Source: an uncultured Prevotellaceae bacterium
GTDB taxonomy: Bacteria > Bacteroidota > Bacteroidia > Bacteroidales > Bacteroidaceae
Direction: 5' to 3'
Length of the DNA: 64,000 bases
NCBI GenBank assembly: GCA_900321425.1
Contig: ONWA01000004.1
Span: 28,203-92,202 of the forward strand
This document shows, piece by piece, positions 16,178 through 25,679 of this stretch (its first letter is position 1; every line of letters starts with the position of its first letter). Under the pieces are notes generated by a model that was not told the origin of the DNA, ran no database searches, and saw only the letters and a program-made list of their open reading frames with translations. Made by a program: the position numbers and the translations under genes.

Positions 16178-18166
16178 TTACTGTCGGCTCTCTTTCAGAA
16201 TACCGTGACGATAAGCATAGAGCAGCATCTTCAGGTCGGCCACCTGTTCGCGCAGCTCGTCGCCCTTGTCGGTATCGGCCACGAGCATACGATGCGCCGA
16301 CATCTCCACGATCTGCGTGGTCGACTTGATGTCCGTGCCTCGCAGGATAGCGTCGGCAGCACTGGTAAACGGTTCATGCTGCACAAGCTGGAAACCGCGG
16401 CTGTGGTACACCAGCGTATAGCCGGCAATGCCCGTCTCGGAGTGATAGGCCTCGGAGAATCCGCCGTCGATGACCATCAGCTTACCGTTGGCCTTGATGG
16501 GGTTCTCGCCCTTGGAGGCATGCACGGGCACATGACCGTTGATGATATGACGGTTGGTGCCTTTCACCTCGAAAGCATCGAGAATCCGGTCGCACACCTG
16601 CTCATTGTCGCGCAGTTTGAAGTAAGCACCCTTCTCCTCCTTATACATCTCCTTGTCGGTGAGGAAATAGCGCTCGAAGGTGGCCATCTTCGACTTGTTG
16701 AACAAGGGAGAGTCCTTGCCACACCAGAGGTAGAGGAAATAGTCGATGGCATACTTCCGTTCGTCCTCCTCGGTATCGTTCTGGAAGGCCGACCGCACCA
16801 CCATACCTATCTGGTGGAACAGTTCCTTGCCCACATAGTTGTTACCGTAGACCTCCACCTCGCGAAGCGTACCGTCGTCGTTGAGTGGCACACTGGCGTG
16901 GAACAGCAGGTTGGAGTTGCAGACGTTGAACATACATCCGTGACTGAAGATGGCGCGAATGTGCTTGCGCAGTTTCTCGCAGACGATGAACGAGTGGGTG
17001 AGTTTCTGCATGAGCAACTCTTCCTCAGGTGTCAGTTTGTTGGGATCGGCAGGGTCGACGGTGGGGAAGTGGCAGGAACGCATCTCATAGTCCTTGCCGT
17101 CAATGACGCACACCCGACGCTCCTGGTCGATAGTGCCAAGCAGCATGCGGTCTTGCATGCCCCACTCAGGACGGCGGCTGAAGATACGAGCCTCCTCCTT
17201 GAACTGCAAGATCGTAATGGCCTTGTGCATCTTCGCCGTGAGCTGCAGGGTCTTCTCATCGATCTTCGTATCCTTCATCAGTTTGGGCATAAACTCCTCG
17301 CAGGGGTCATCGCCATAGGTATCGAGGGCGAAGGTGGCCAGCGGCACGAGGTTGATGCCGTAGCCCTCCTCGAGTGTCGCCATATTGGCATAGCGGAGGG
17401 ATAACCGCAGCACGTTACAGATACAGGCCCGGTTGCCTGCCGAAGCACCCATCCACAGGATATCGTGGTTGCCCCACTGGATGTCCCACGAATGATACTG
17501 TCGCAGCGTGTCCATGATGATATGTGCACCGGAGCCGCGGTCGAAAATATCACCGAGGATGTGCAGCTGGTCGATGGCCAGTCGCTGGATGACGACGCAG
17601 AGGGCACTGATGAAGTCGTCGGCGCGGCGAGTCTCGATGATGGTGTCGACGATCACGTTGACGTAGGCCGCCTTATTCATATCATCGGGACGCTCATGCA
17701 ACAGTTCCTCGATGATATAGCTGAAGTCCTCGGGCAGCGACTTGCGTACCTTCGAACGGGTATATTTGCTCGACACGTCGCGGGCGATGCGCACCAGTTG
17801 GTGGATCGTGATATGATACCAGTCGTCGATATCGGGCTCAGCCGCCTTCACCAGTTCCAGTTTGCGGTCAGGGTAGTAAATGAGGGTGCAGAGCTCTTTC
17901 TTCTCCGACTCACGCAGTTCGTTGCCGAAGAGCTCGTTCACTTTTCGTTTGATATTTCCCGAAGCGTTCTTCAGCACATGCTGGAAGGCCTCGCTCTCGC
18001 CGTGGAGGTCGGCCAGGAAATGTTCGGTACCTTTCGGCAGGTGCATGATAGCTTCAAGGTTAATGATTTCGGTGGAAGCATCGGCAATCGTAGGAAACGA
18101 CTGTGCCAAAAGGGTCAGGTAATGCTTCTTCTCCTCCGTAATCTCATAGTGTTTCGTTGGTGTCAT
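16178..18166 (-). CDS. fbp: Class III fructose-1,6-bisphosphatase
   Basis: 662 aa, typical of the long class III FBPase found in Firmicutes and Bacteroidota. The calcineurin-like metal centre is visible as FLADLHGESEAF, LHILGDIFDRGSGAH, QWGNHDILWMG and NGHVPVHASKGENP in the expected order. It removes the 1-phosphate of fructose-1,6-bisphosphate for gluconeogenesis, complementing the reversible PPi-PFK encoded at 4258. It is the last gene of the long minus-strand train, overlaps the preceding glycosyltransferase gene by 4 bases and ends at the hairpin at 16126-16157. The frame is complete and unremarkable. Confidence 0.96.
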   Translation of the reverse strand: MTPTKHYEITEEKKHYLTLLAQSFPTIADASTEIINLEAIMHLPKGTEHFLADLHGESEAFQHVLKNASGNIKRKVNELFGNELRESEKKELCTLIYYPDRKLELVKAAEPDIDDWYHITIHQLVRIARDVSSKYTRSKVRKSLPEDFSYIIEELLHERPDDMNKAAYVNVIVDTIIETRRADDFISALCVVIQRLAIDQLHILGDIFDRGSGAHIIMDTLRQYHSWDIQWGNHDILWMGASAGNRACICNVLRLSLRYANMATLEEGYGINLVPLATFALDTYGDDPCEEFMPKLMKDTKIDEKTLQLTAKMHKAITILQFKEEARIFSRRPEWGMQDRMLLGTIDQERRVCVIDGKDYEMRSCHFPTVDPADPNKLTPEEELLMQKLTHSFIVCEKLRKHIRAIFSHGCMFNVCNSNLLFHASVPLNDDGTLREVEVYGNNYVGKELFHQIGMVVRSAFQNDTEEDERKYAIDYFLYLWCGKDSPLFNKSKMATFERYFLTDKEMYKEEKGAYFKLRDNEQVCDRILDAFEVKGTNRHIINGHVPVHASKGENPIKANGKLMVIDGGFSEAYHSETGIAGYTLVYHSRGFQLVQHEPFTSAADAILRGTDIKSTTQIVEMSAHRMLVADTDKGDELREQVADLKMLLYAYRHGILKESRQ

Positions 18167-19260
18167 ATTTCTAAGTTTTTAGCTAATACATTTCTTAATT
18201 TCTCGGTATATCGGTCGTCGACGGGCGCTACGGGCATATAGCCTTCGCTCAGTCCGGTCTGTTCTTCGAGCAGGGGCATGAGGTGTTCCAACAGCGTATA
18301 TACCTTTTTATCTCTCAGCGTATTGAGGAGCGGCTCTTCGGTGAGTCGTGGGTTACGCAACTCGGCAGAGAGTTCCACCAGATGGAGTAGGGGTAACCGG
18401 TTGTGGGCGATGTCGCGTGCAATCCCTTTCAGGAGAATCAACACCATATCGTTGGACGTTCCGCGCCGCTGACTGAGAATCTTCTGCGGTAGCACGTAGT
18501 TGTTTGGGAAGAAACTGTCGATGGCCTTAGTGTTGATGCTGGGCACTCGTTTGTTGAGCACCAGCAGACCGCGGTCGACCAACTCACGGACATGTTCGTG
18601 CTCGGCATAGAGCAGGATACGTCGCCATACCTGGTTGTCGGTCACACGGTCAATTCTTTCCGTCTCCTCCTGACTCAGCCATCGCCTGTCGCCCGTGATA
18701 TACGCTTTCAGCAGCGAGGCCAGCACCAGTTGGTCGTCATCGCTCAACTGTTTCAGCACATCACTATCCTGTATCTTCTGATAGAGCTGCAGCATCTCGT
18801 GGGCAATCTCGTTCTCGTTGACACTACTCGTCATCAGCGGATTGCGGATAATGGTCAAACGAGGGTTCCATCCTAAGCGTTTCAAACTGTTTTCCTCCAT
18901 CTGTCCCATCACGACGACAGCATAGGCGTTACTCACCATCCTGCGCTGGAAGAGCACCAGTTTGGGGAGTTTCTCTTTCCACAGCCGTTCCTTCATGATC
19001 CAGGGCTCCAGTTGTCCGTGTGTGGTAATCACCACTCGGGCACCGTGCCGACGGGCATAGTTGACCGCTCTGTAGGTCCATGCCGACCAGCAGCCATGAA
19101 CGTGAACGATCTGAGGCACCTGTTCGGTGAAGACGGCCTTCATCTCGCGGAGACTCCCCACCATCTTACTATCAATATATTTATCCATGATACCCTGAAG
19201 CATGGTGGCATAAGCTGTCACCGCACTGTCATTTCCCGGATCAATATACAATACCCTCAT
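18163..19260 (-). CDS. Glycosyltransferase-like protein with atypical helical C-terminal half
   Basis: 365 aa. The N-terminal half looks like the acceptor domain of a GT-B (family 4-like) glycosyltransferase: MRVLYIDPGNDSAVTAYAT, then VHVHGCWSAWTYRAVNYARR, ARVVITTHGQLEPWIM and NAYAVVVMGQMEENSLKRLG, ending at IIRNPL near residue 162. A normal family 4 enzyme would continue with a second Rossmann domain carrying the E-x7-E nucleotide-sugar motif. Here residues about 170-365 are instead helix-rich, with no EGFGLPLLEA-like block. It may be a partner or a diverged enzyme. It lies 3 bases after the GT2 gene and overlaps fbp by 4 bases. Glycan target unknown. Confidence 0.7.
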   Translation of the reverse strand: MRVLYIDPGNDSAVTAYATMLQGIMDKYIDSKMVGSLREMKAVFTEQVPQIVHVHGCWSAWTYRAVNYARRHGARVVITTHGQLEPWIMKERLWKEKLPKLVLFQRRMVSNAYAVVVMGQMEENSLKRLGWNPRLTIIRNPLMTSSVNENEIAHEMLQLYQKIQDSDVLKQLSDDDQLVLASLLKAYITGDRRWLSQEETERIDRVTDNQVWRRILLYAEHEHVRELVDRGLLVLNKRVPSINTKAIDSFFPNNYVLPQKILSQRRGTSNDMVLILLKGIARDIAHNRLPLLHLVELSAELRNPRLTEEPLLNTLRDKKVYTLLEHLMPLLEEQTGLSEGYMPVAPVDDRYTEKLRNVLAKNLEI

Positions 19261-19263
19261 CGT

Positions 19264-20295
19264 TTAGCGTCGGATTAGTTTGTCTTTACTCGTACGGTAA
19301 TACTGGATGATATAGAAGAGCTTTTGCCAGAACACACGAATCTCCATCAGGGGAATCGCCCAGAAGGGGAGGTGCTCACCACATCTGCCAGCCACTCGGC
19401 GTACACGATATATACGATAGCCTGACAGCAGAATCAAGCCCACAGCCATCGCTGCCGTCAGTAGCCAGTCTTCAACGATGATGGCATAGACCAGTGATAC
19501 CAGCAACAGTCCGTATGTCAGGTGGAGCGCCAAGGTGTCGAAGAACGGTTTCACCTGATAGCCCCAGGAACGATCGAGATGACGTCGCGTTTCCTGATAA
19601 TAGATTTGTGTCATCAGCCATTTCTTGTTTTGGGGAGCATCCTGCACCACCGTACCGTCGGCATCGTTGAAGGCGGCCGTGCGATGCGGTTGCGCATACT
19701 CGTTGACCATGAAGTCGTACTCACCACGCAGATAGCGAAGATTCGTCAGGAACCCGTTGTGCTCCATGAACAGCTGTCGGCGGACGGTGAGATTACAACC
19801 GTTATAGGCATAAGGTTGGCGACGCACCGCCTTGAGATACTGATAGTTCCATTGGCGCATACGCTCATAGCGGTAGTAAAGTGAGGTCTTGTCTGCATAT
19901 CGGGTATAGCCACATACCATATCGGTGTCCTCATGAATATACGCTGCGATCGTTTCCAACCAGTGACTGGTGGCTGGCTGACAGTCGGCCTCCGTAAACA
20001 CCACCCAGTCGTAATGGGCTGCCTTCACCCCAATCGTCAGTGACAGCTTCCGCCGGCTCAGGTAATGACTGCCTTGAGGAATGAAGGTGACATAGAGCTT
20101 AGAATAATGGCTCTTCATGACATCCAAAGCGTCCTGCATATCCTGTCCGGGTGATTCGTTGACGACAATCACCTCGAAACCCGGTTCATACTGCTGAGCC
20201 ATCAAGGTAGGAAGGTGTTCTTTCAACGGTTCGATGCTGTCTTCGTTGACAGACAATACGATCGAGAACTGAGGTTTTTCTGTCGTACTCATCAT
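19264..20295 (-). CDS. Glycosyltransferase family 2 protein with C-terminal membrane segments
   Basis: 343 aa. Residues 8-230 form a GT-A family 2 domain: FSIVLSVNEDSIEPLKEHLP, FEVIVVNESPG, and the metal/nucleotide-sugar site DWVVFTEADCQPATSHWLE (about 100-118). Two hydrophobic segments, LALHLTYGLLLVSLVYAIIV and LLTAAMAVGLILLSGYRIY (about 257-296), anchor it in the inner membrane, and an amphipathic basic tail follows. It probably transfers a sugar to a lipid-linked or surface glycan. Its ATG directly abuts the lysA stop, and the next gene begins 3 bases after its own stop, so it is part of the same operon although its function differs from amino acid synthesis. Confidence 0.85.
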   Translation of the reverse strand: MMSTTEKPQFSIVLSVNEDSIEPLKEHLPTLMAQQYEPGFEVIVVNESPGQDMQDALDVMKSHYSKLYVTFIPQGSHYLSRRKLSLTIGVKAAHYDWVVFTEADCQPATSHWLETIAAYIHEDTDMVCGYTRYADKTSLYYRYERMRQWNYQYLKAVRRQPYAYNGCNLTVRRQLFMEHNGFLTNLRYLRGEYDFMVNEYAQPHRTAAFNDADGTVVQDAPQNKKWLMTQIYYQETRRHLDRSWGYQVKPFFDTLALHLTYGLLLVSLVYAIIVEDWLLTAAMAVGLILLSGYRIYRVRRVAGRCGEHLPFWAIPLMEIRVFWQKLFYIIQYYRTSKDKLIRR

Positions 20296-21459
20296 TTATT
20301 CATATAAATCTTCATTCATATAGCCTTTGGGCAGCTGTCGACAGTTATAGCCCGAAGCCATAATCTCACCGTAGGCGCCAGCCGATCGGATTGCTAACAG
20401 GTCGCCACGATGACAACAATTCAAGTCGATCTGTTTGCAGAAGACATCGCTCGACTCACAGATCGGTCCTACTACGTCATAGGTCTCTTTCTCCTCGTCG
20501 CTGCTCATGTTCTCTATCTTATGATACGCCTGATAGAGTGCAGGCCGAATGAGGTCAGTCATACCGGCATCAACGATGGCGAACTGTTTGGTTGCACCTT
20601 TTTTAATATATAATACGCGAGTGATCAGCGAACCCATCTGTGCCACCACTGCCCGTCCTAGTTCGAAGTGGAGCGTCTGTCCCGGACGCAAGCGCAGCTT
20701 CTTGGCATAGGTATTGAAATAAGCGTGGAAATCGGCGATGGGAACCCTGTTCGGGTGCTGGTAGTCGATACCCAGTCCACCGCCCACGTTGATATGTTCA
20801 ACAGTGATCTGGTGGCGTTCCAACTGGTTCTGCAGGTCGTTGATACGATTACAGAGCGCCTCGAAGTCGCCCATGTCGAGTATCTGCGAACCGATATGGA
20901 AGTGCAGTCCCACGAACTTCACATGTTTCATCTTGACAGCCTCAGCGATGACATCTTCCATATCCCTCATGGCAATGCCAAACTTATTCTCTGCCAGACC
21001 CGTCGTGATGTTGGCATGGGTATGAGCGCCCACGTCGGGGTTGATGCGAAAGGCCACACGGGCGGTTTTACCCGAAGCGCCAGCCAGTGAATTGATGACC
21101 TCCAGTTCGGGAATACTCTCCACATTAAAACAGAAGATTTCTTTTTCCAGTCCCAGGTTGATCTCCCAGTCGCTCTTGCCCACACCGGCATAGACAATCT
21201 TGTCGGCAGGGAAACCGGCTCTGAGTGCGGCTTCTATTTCGCCACCGCTCACACAGTCGGCACCCAGGCCAGCCTCACGGATGATGCGCAGCACTCGCGG
21301 ATGGGCATTCGCCTTCACCGCATAATGCACACAGAATCCCTGATGCTTGTTGGCCTCGTCATTGATGGTCTGCAACGTCTTCCGCAACAGATCGGCATCG
21401 TAATAGTAAAAGGGCGTACGTATTCCCTCGAATTGCTGTATCGGGAAAATTCCTTTCAT
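20296..21459 (-). CDS. lysA: Diaminopimelate decarboxylase
   Basis: 387 aa. The PLP-binding lysine lies in FCVHYAVKANAHPRVLRII; GLHFHIGSQI, HINVGGGLGIDY and ELGRAVVAQMG line the active site; the substrate-binding Cys comes from CESSDVFCKQID. It decarboxylates meso-diaminopimelate to L-lysine, the last step of the pathway. It lies 6 bases after lysC, the first enzyme of the aspartate pathway, and abuts the GT2 gene. No other lysine genes or a lysine riboswitch are seen in the window, so control is presumably at the level of LysC or the distant operon promoter. Confidence 0.96.
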   Translation of the reverse strand: MKGIFPIQQFEGIRTPFYYYDADLLRKTLQTINDEANKHQGFCVHYAVKANAHPRVLRIIREAGLGADCVSGGEIEAALRAGFPADKIVYAGVGKSDWEINLGLEKEIFCFNVESIPELEVINSLAGASGKTARVAFRINPDVGAHTHANITTGLAENKFGIAMRDMEDVIAEAVKMKHVKFVGLHFHIGSQILDMGDFEALCNRINDLQNQLERHQITVEHINVGGGLGIDYQHPNRVPIADFHAYFNTYAKKLRLRPGQTLHFELGRAVVAQMGSLITRVLYIKKGATKQFAIVDAGMTDLIRPALYQAYHKIENMSSDEEKETYDVVGPICESSDVFCKQIDLNCCHRGDLLAIRSAGAYGEIMASGYNCRQLPKGYMNEDLYE

Positions 21460-21465
21460 CGCTGT

Positions 21466-22782
21466 CTATTTAAAGAGTGTATCACTCAGACTCTGAAGAG
21501 CACGTTTCTTATCCTCTCCCTTGATCAGGAAGGAGATATTGTAATTACTGCCGCCGTACGAGATCATACGGACAGGGATATCCTTGAACGCTTCTGCGGC
21601 GAAGCTCTCGAAACCGATATTGTTCCATTCGAGGTCGCCCACCACACAGATGATACACATATTCTTGTCGACGGTCACGGTACCGTATTTCTTCAGCTCG
21701 TCGAGAATATCCTCCAGATGGGCATCATTATCGATACTCATGCTGACACCTACCTCGGAGGTACACACCATGTCAATAGGTGTCTGGTAGCTCTCGAAGA
21801 TCTCGAAGACCTTACGCAGGAAACCCGTAGCCAGGAGCATCCGACTGGACTTGATCTTGATGGCTGTGATATTGTCCTTGGCAGCAACAGCCTTGATCTT
21901 GCCTGTCTCGGTCTCGTTACTGATGGTCGTACCCTCTGCATCGGGCTCCATCGTGTTCAATAACCGTACAGGGATACCGGCATATTTGGCTGGCTGCACA
22001 CAGGTAGGATGCAGGATCTTCGCACCGAAATAAGCGAGCTCGGCAGCTTCCTCGAAATGCAACTGATGGACGGGTTCTGTCTTCTCAACTACGCGAGGGT
22101 CGTTGTTGTGCATACCGTCGATATCGGTCCATATCTGAATCTCATCCGCATGGATAGCGGCACCAATCAGTGAGGCGGTATAGTCACTACCACCACGCTG
22201 CAGGTTGTCAACCTCGCCATAGGCATTGCGACAAATGAATCCCTGGGTGATGAACACCTGAACACCCTCTTCCTTCTCCATAAGGGCTGTCAGCTTCTCA
22301 CGGATATAGACAGGATCGGGTTCTGCATTCTTGTCCGTACGCATGAAGTCGAGCGCATTCAACAGCGTCGCATGAATACCCTGTTCCTTCATGTAGTTGA
22401 CGACCATATTGGTAGACATCAGCTCACCTTGTGCCACGATATTCTTCTCCTCAAAACTGGTGAACAGCTCTTTCGTGAACGACCGCAGGTAGTTGAATTC
22501 TCCCTTCAGGAACTCACGGGTGGCGCTCTTCATCTCGTCAGTAGAGTAGAGCTCCTCCACGTGTTTTTTATACTTACGCTCCAGTTGGTTGATTACCTCA
22601 TTGGCTCCATCGGGATTCTTCTTATAGAGATAATCCGAAATCTCTACCAGCGAATTGGTGGTTCCCGCCATTGCAGAGAGCACAACGAAGACAGGTTCGC
22701 CCGACTTCGTGACCAATTTTGATACCTCCTTCATTCTCTGAGGAGTGCCGACGGACGTACCGCCGAATTTCATTACTTTCAT
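21466..22782 (-). CDS. lysC: Aspartate kinase
   Basis: 438 aa, a monofunctional aspartokinase. The kinase N-terminus is MKVMKFGGTSVGTPQRM, with FITQGFICRNAYGEVDNLQR and GGSDYTASLIGAAIHADEIQIWTD carrying the aspartate and ATP sites. The C-terminal third contains two ACT regulatory domains (about 300-438, including the pattern VCTSEVGVSMSID and VCVVGDLE-like CVVGDLEWNN). It phosphorylates L-aspartate at the start of the lysine, threonine and methionine pathways, and the ACT domains suggest feedback by an end product, probably lysine. It lies 18 bases after ftsE and 6 bases before lysA. The frame is intact. Confidence 0.95.
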   Translation of the reverse strand: MKVMKFGGTSVGTPQRMKEVSKLVTKSGEPVFVVLSAMAGTTNSLVEISDYLYKKNPDGANEVINQLERKYKKHVEELYSTDEMKSATREFLKGEFNYLRSFTKELFTSFEEKNIVAQGELMSTNMVVNYMKEQGIHATLLNALDFMRTDKNAEPDPVYIREKLTALMEKEEGVQVFITQGFICRNAYGEVDNLQRGGSDYTASLIGAAIHADEIQIWTDIDGMHNNDPRVVEKTEPVHQLHFEEAAELAYFGAKILHPTCVQPAKYAGIPVRLLNTMEPDAEGTTISNETETGKIKAVAAKDNITAIKIKSSRMLLATGFLRKVFEIFESYQTPIDMVCTSEVGVSMSIDNDAHLEDILDELKKYGTVTVDKNMCIICVVGDLEWNNIGFESFAAEAFKDIPVRMISYGGSNYNISFLIKGEDKKRALQSLSDTLFK

Positions 22783-22800
22783 TGTCGTATGTATTTTGAT

Positions 22801-23556
22801 TTATAATTCTTCTCGAGTGGTATATTCCACATTCTTGTTCTCTACGGGATCTTCATCATCCTCAACAAGGCTCATCTTGTTGTAGTCATTCGTCACCTCC
22901 GTGATTTGACTGTCCTTACAGCGGTATACGATACCAGGATACTTATCAAGCAGGGGGATATTGTGGGTACTCATCACGACGGCCGTACCTTTCTGTGAGA
23001 TATCCCTAAGCAACTCGATAATGGCGTTGGCGGTCTCGGGATCCAGATTGCCAGTCGGCTCATCGGCAATGATGATCTTCGGGTTGTTTAGGATAGAACG
23101 GGCGATGGCGATGCGCTGCTGCTCGCCACCCGACAGCTCGTGGGGCAGACGGTCTTTCCTGTCGAGCATACCTACTGCTTCGAGCACATCATCAATGCGT
23201 TTGTCGATATCCTGATTCTTCTTCCATCCCGTCGCTTTCAATACGAAACGAAGATTCTTATAGACCGTTCGGTCACCCAACAGTTGGAAATCCTGGAAGA
23301 TGATACCCATCTGTCGACGAAGGGCCGGGATATGTCGACGTTTCAGCGTACGGATATCGTTACCCAGCACCATCGCAGTATCAGCCTCCTCTACGTCATT
23401 CTCAAAATAGAACGACTTCAGCAGGGAAGATTTTCCTGAACCCACTTTTCCAATCAGGTAGATAAACTCACCTTCGTCAACATGGAAGTTGACGTTCTGC
23501 AATACAGGAACTCCCCCCTGTACGTAAATATTGACATTCTTATAATCTATCAGCAT
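22801..23556 (-). CDS. ftsE: FtsE-like ATP-binding protein of the cell division ABC transporter
   Basis: 251 aa. Walker A is GKVGSGKSSLL, the Q-loop region is MGIIFQDFQLL, the ABC signature is LSGGEQQRIAIARSIL, and Walker B is IIIADEPTGNLDPE, all in order. The overall pattern (FDFQLL and GDRTVYKNL-like block) is that of FtsE, which with the membrane protein FtsX regulates cell wall hydrolases during division. An acidic C-terminal tail of about 25 residues (VEDDEDPVENKNVEY) extends beyond the normal end. No ftsX lies nearby; the gene sits between hisIE and lysC with 16- and 18-base gaps. Another LolD/MacB-type ATPase is a less likely alternative. Confidence 0.85.
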   Translation of the reverse strand: MLIDYKNVNIYVQGGVPVLQNVNFHVDEGEFIYLIGKVGSGKSSLLKSFYFENDVEEADTAMVLGNDIRTLKRRHIPALRRQMGIIFQDFQLLGDRTVYKNLRFVLKATGWKKNQDIDKRIDDVLEAVGMLDRKDRLPHELSGGEQQRIAIARSILNNPKIIIADEPTGNLDPETANAIIELLRDISQKGTAVVMSTHNIPLLDKYPGIVYRCKDSQITEVTNDYNKMSLVEDDEDPVENKNVEYTTREEL

Positions 23557-23572
23557 AGCTATTGTTGTTTCA

Positions 23573-24220
23573 TTATTTCATCTGTCCGGCAGCCTTCGCC
23601 TGACGACGCTTGCTGTCCCAGTTCGGGTCATGACGTTTCTGTAGTTCCTCAGCGATATCCTCGATACGCAACCCCTTGCTAGTAAGCATCACGATCAGGT
23701 GGTACATCATGTCGGCAGCCTCATAAACGAGTTTGTCGTCCTCACCATTGGTAGCCTCAATGACGGTCTCCAGTGCCTCCTCGCCAAATTTCTGTGCCAT
23801 CTTATTGATACCCTTCTGAAACAGGGAGGTGGTATAGCTCCCTTCGGGCATCTCTTTGTGGCGCTTGTCGATAAAGTCCTGCAACTCCTGGAGAAAGCGT
23901 AGAGGACTGCCTTCGTTGACGTCGCCCCAACAAGTATCTGTACCCGTATGACAGGTAGGACCGTGAGGAATCGCTTGAATCAGCAGGGTGTCCTCGTCGC
24001 AGTCGACCTTGATATCGACCAGATCTAGGAAGTTTCCCGATGTCTCACCTTTCGTCCACAGACATTGTCTGCTACGACTCCAGAACGTCACTTTCTTCGT
24101 TTGTAGCGTCTTCTCATACGCCTCTTGGTTCATATATCCAAGCATCAGTACTTTTCGGGTGTTAACATCCTGGATGATAGCGGGAACAAGTCCTCCTTGT
24201 TTTTCAAAATCTATTTTCAT
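23573..24220 (-). CDS. hisIE: Bifunctional phosphoribosyl-AMP cyclohydrolase / phosphoribosyl-ATP pyrophosphatase
   Basis: 215 aa with two domains. The N-terminal HisI domain (about 1-115) shows [17 protein letters not shown] and [20 protein letters not shown], with Cys and Asp zinc and magnesium ligands. The C-terminal HisE domain (about 120-205) shows [19 protein letters not shown] and [14 protein letters not shown]. It carries out the second and third steps of histidine synthesis. Its start overlaps the hisF stop by 4 bases. The order hisH-hisA-hisF-hisIE is typical, but hisG, hisD, hisC and hisB are missing here, so the pathway is completed elsewhere. Confidence 0.96.
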   Translation of the reverse strand: MKIDFEKQGGLVPAIIQDVNTRKVLMLGYMNQEAYEKTLQTKKVTFWSRSRQCLWTKGETSGNFLDLVDIKVDCDEDTLLIQAIPHGPTCHTGTDTCWGDVNEGSPLRFLQELQDFIDKRHKEMPEGSYTTSLFQKGINKMAQKFGEEALETVIEATNGEDDKLVYEAADMMYHLIVMLTSKGLRIEDIAEELQKRHDPNWDSKRRQAKAAGQMK

Positions 24221-24975
24221 CTTCTTATATTTATTCCTTCGTGATACAAGTACGTTTTCAGTTCGGGTAGGGGTATCTCTCCGAAATGGAACACACTGGC
24301 GGCGAGTGCTGCATCCGCATGTCCTATCGTGAACACATCTTTGAAATGCTCCTTACATCCTGCACCACCACTGGCAATGATGGGTATGGACAACTCCTCC
24401 GATAGTTGACAGAGCGCTTCGTTGGCATAGCCATTCTTCACACCGTCGTGGTTCATGCTGGTGAACAGAATCTCACCGGCTCCTCGTTCCTGAGCCTCGT
24501 GGGCCCATTCCATCAACCCTCTTTCCGTCCGTTCCCGACCGCCTTTGAGATAACAGTGCCAACCGTCTTCGTCGTAGCGGGCATCGATGGCACAGACGCA
24601 GACCTGTGAGCCGAAACGCCGTGTGATGTCGCTGATCAATTCGGGACGACGGATAGCCGCACTGTTGACACTCACCTTATCGGCACCCGCATACAACAGT
24701 CGTTCTACGTCGGCCAGTTCGTTGATACCTCCTCCCACTGTGAAGGGGATATTGATCTCCGCAGCCACACGGGTCACCATCTCGGTAAAGGTCTTTCGTC
24801 CTTCGAACGAGGCTGTGATGTCGAGGAACACGAGCTCGTCAGCTCCTTGTTCACTATAGGCTTTTCCTAAGGCGACAGGGTCACCAGCCTTCCTCAGGTT
24901 GACGAAGTTCGTTCCTTTCACCGTCTCGCCGTCCTTGACGTCCAAACAGGGTATGATTCTTTTGGCTAAACCCAT
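24217..24975 (-). CDS. hisF: Imidazole glycerol phosphate synthase, cyclase subunit
   Basis: 252 aa (beta/alpha)8 barrel. The two catalytic aspartates lie in [19 protein letters not shown] at the N-terminus and [14 protein letters not shown] in the middle; phosphate-binding blocks are PFTVGGGI and IIASGGAG. It uses ammonia delivered from HisH to convert PRFAR into imidazole glycerol phosphate and AICAR. It overlaps hisA by 10 bases and hisIE by 4, so the his genes form one coupled message. The HisH partner is encoded two genes upstream at 25676. The sequence is complete. Confidence 0.97.
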   Translation of the reverse strand: MGLAKRIIPCLDVKDGETVKGTNFVNLRKAGDPVALGKAYSEQGADELVFLDITASFEGRKTFTEMVTRVAAEINIPFTVGGGINELADVERLLYAGADKVSVNSAAIRRPELISDITRRFGSQVCVCAIDARYDEDGWHCYLKGGRERTERGLMEWAHEAQERGAGEILFTSMNHDGVKNGYANEALCQLSEELSIPIIASGGAGCKEHFKDVFTIGHADAALAASVFHFGEIPLPELKTYLYHEGINIRR

Positions 24976-25679
24976 AATCTATTCAAATCAATTTTTCCTT
25001 CATAGATGGCTTTCCCGAAGACAACGGCAGGGATGCCTGCTGCTTCGAGCGCCTCGATATCTTCGTAGGACGATACCCCACCACTGGCGATGAGATGGAG
25101 CTGCGGATAGGCCCGCATCACCTCACGGTAGAGGGCTATAGCCGGCCCCGCTAAGGTACCGTCTTTTGAGATTTCCGTACACAGCACGTTGACGACACCT
25201 TTCTCGATATAGTATTGGAGAAAGGGTAGGAGGTCTTGCTCCGAATCCTCTTTCCATCCGTTGATGCTGATCTTCCCTTGTCTGACGTCAGCACCGAGGA
25301 TGATCCGTTGAGCACCGAATGCCTCCAACCAATGGGTGAACCGTTCTGGTTCGGTTACGGCCACAGAACCGATGGTGACCATCGCTGCACCGTTGTCGAA
25401 AGCCTTTTCCATATCCTCATCGGTCTTGATACCTCCACCGAAATCGACCACCAGTCGTGTCTGTGTAGTGATCTCACGGAGCACCCGTTCGTTGACGATA
25501 TGTTTCGATTTTGCACCGTCGAGGTCGACGACATGCAACCGTTGGGCTCCTAACTGTTCAAACTCCTTAGCCACCTCTACAGGTGATTCGTGATAAACAG
25601 TCTTCTGCGCATAATCACCTTTGGTGAGTCGTACGCATTTGCCGTCAATAATATCAATCGCAGGAATCCGTTCTATCAT
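24966..25679 (-). CDS. hisA: Phosphoribosylformimino-5-aminoimidazole carboxamide ribotide isomerase
   Basis: 237 aa (beta/alpha)8 barrel related to HisF. The catalytic Asp lies in [19 protein letters not shown]; the other motifs are [29 protein letters not shown] with the second Asp, and [15 protein letters not shown] for phosphate binding. It isomerises ProFAR to PRFAR, the HisF/HisH substrate. Its start overlaps the hisH stop by 4 bases and its end overlaps hisF by 10. Only the histidine pathway role is expected, since a tryptophan-type PriA function is not typical in this phylum. Confidence 0.97.
   Translation of the reverse strand: MIERIPAIDIIDGKCVRLTKGDYAQKTVYHESPVEVAKEFEQLGAQRLHVVDLDGAKSKHIVNERVLREITTQTRLVVDFGGGIKTDEDMEKAFDNGAAMVTIGSVAVTEPERFTHWLEAFGAQRIILGADVRQGKISINGWKEDSEQDLLPFLQYYIEKGVVNVLCTEISKDGTLAGPAIALYREVMRAYPQLHLIASGGVSSYEDIEALEAAGIPAVVFGKAIYEGKIDLNRLWV

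Noticed and set aside
16205-17404. 399-aa plus-strand frame opposite fbp
   Set aside because: Antisense shadow of the class III fructose bisphosphatase; composition follows its codon positions.
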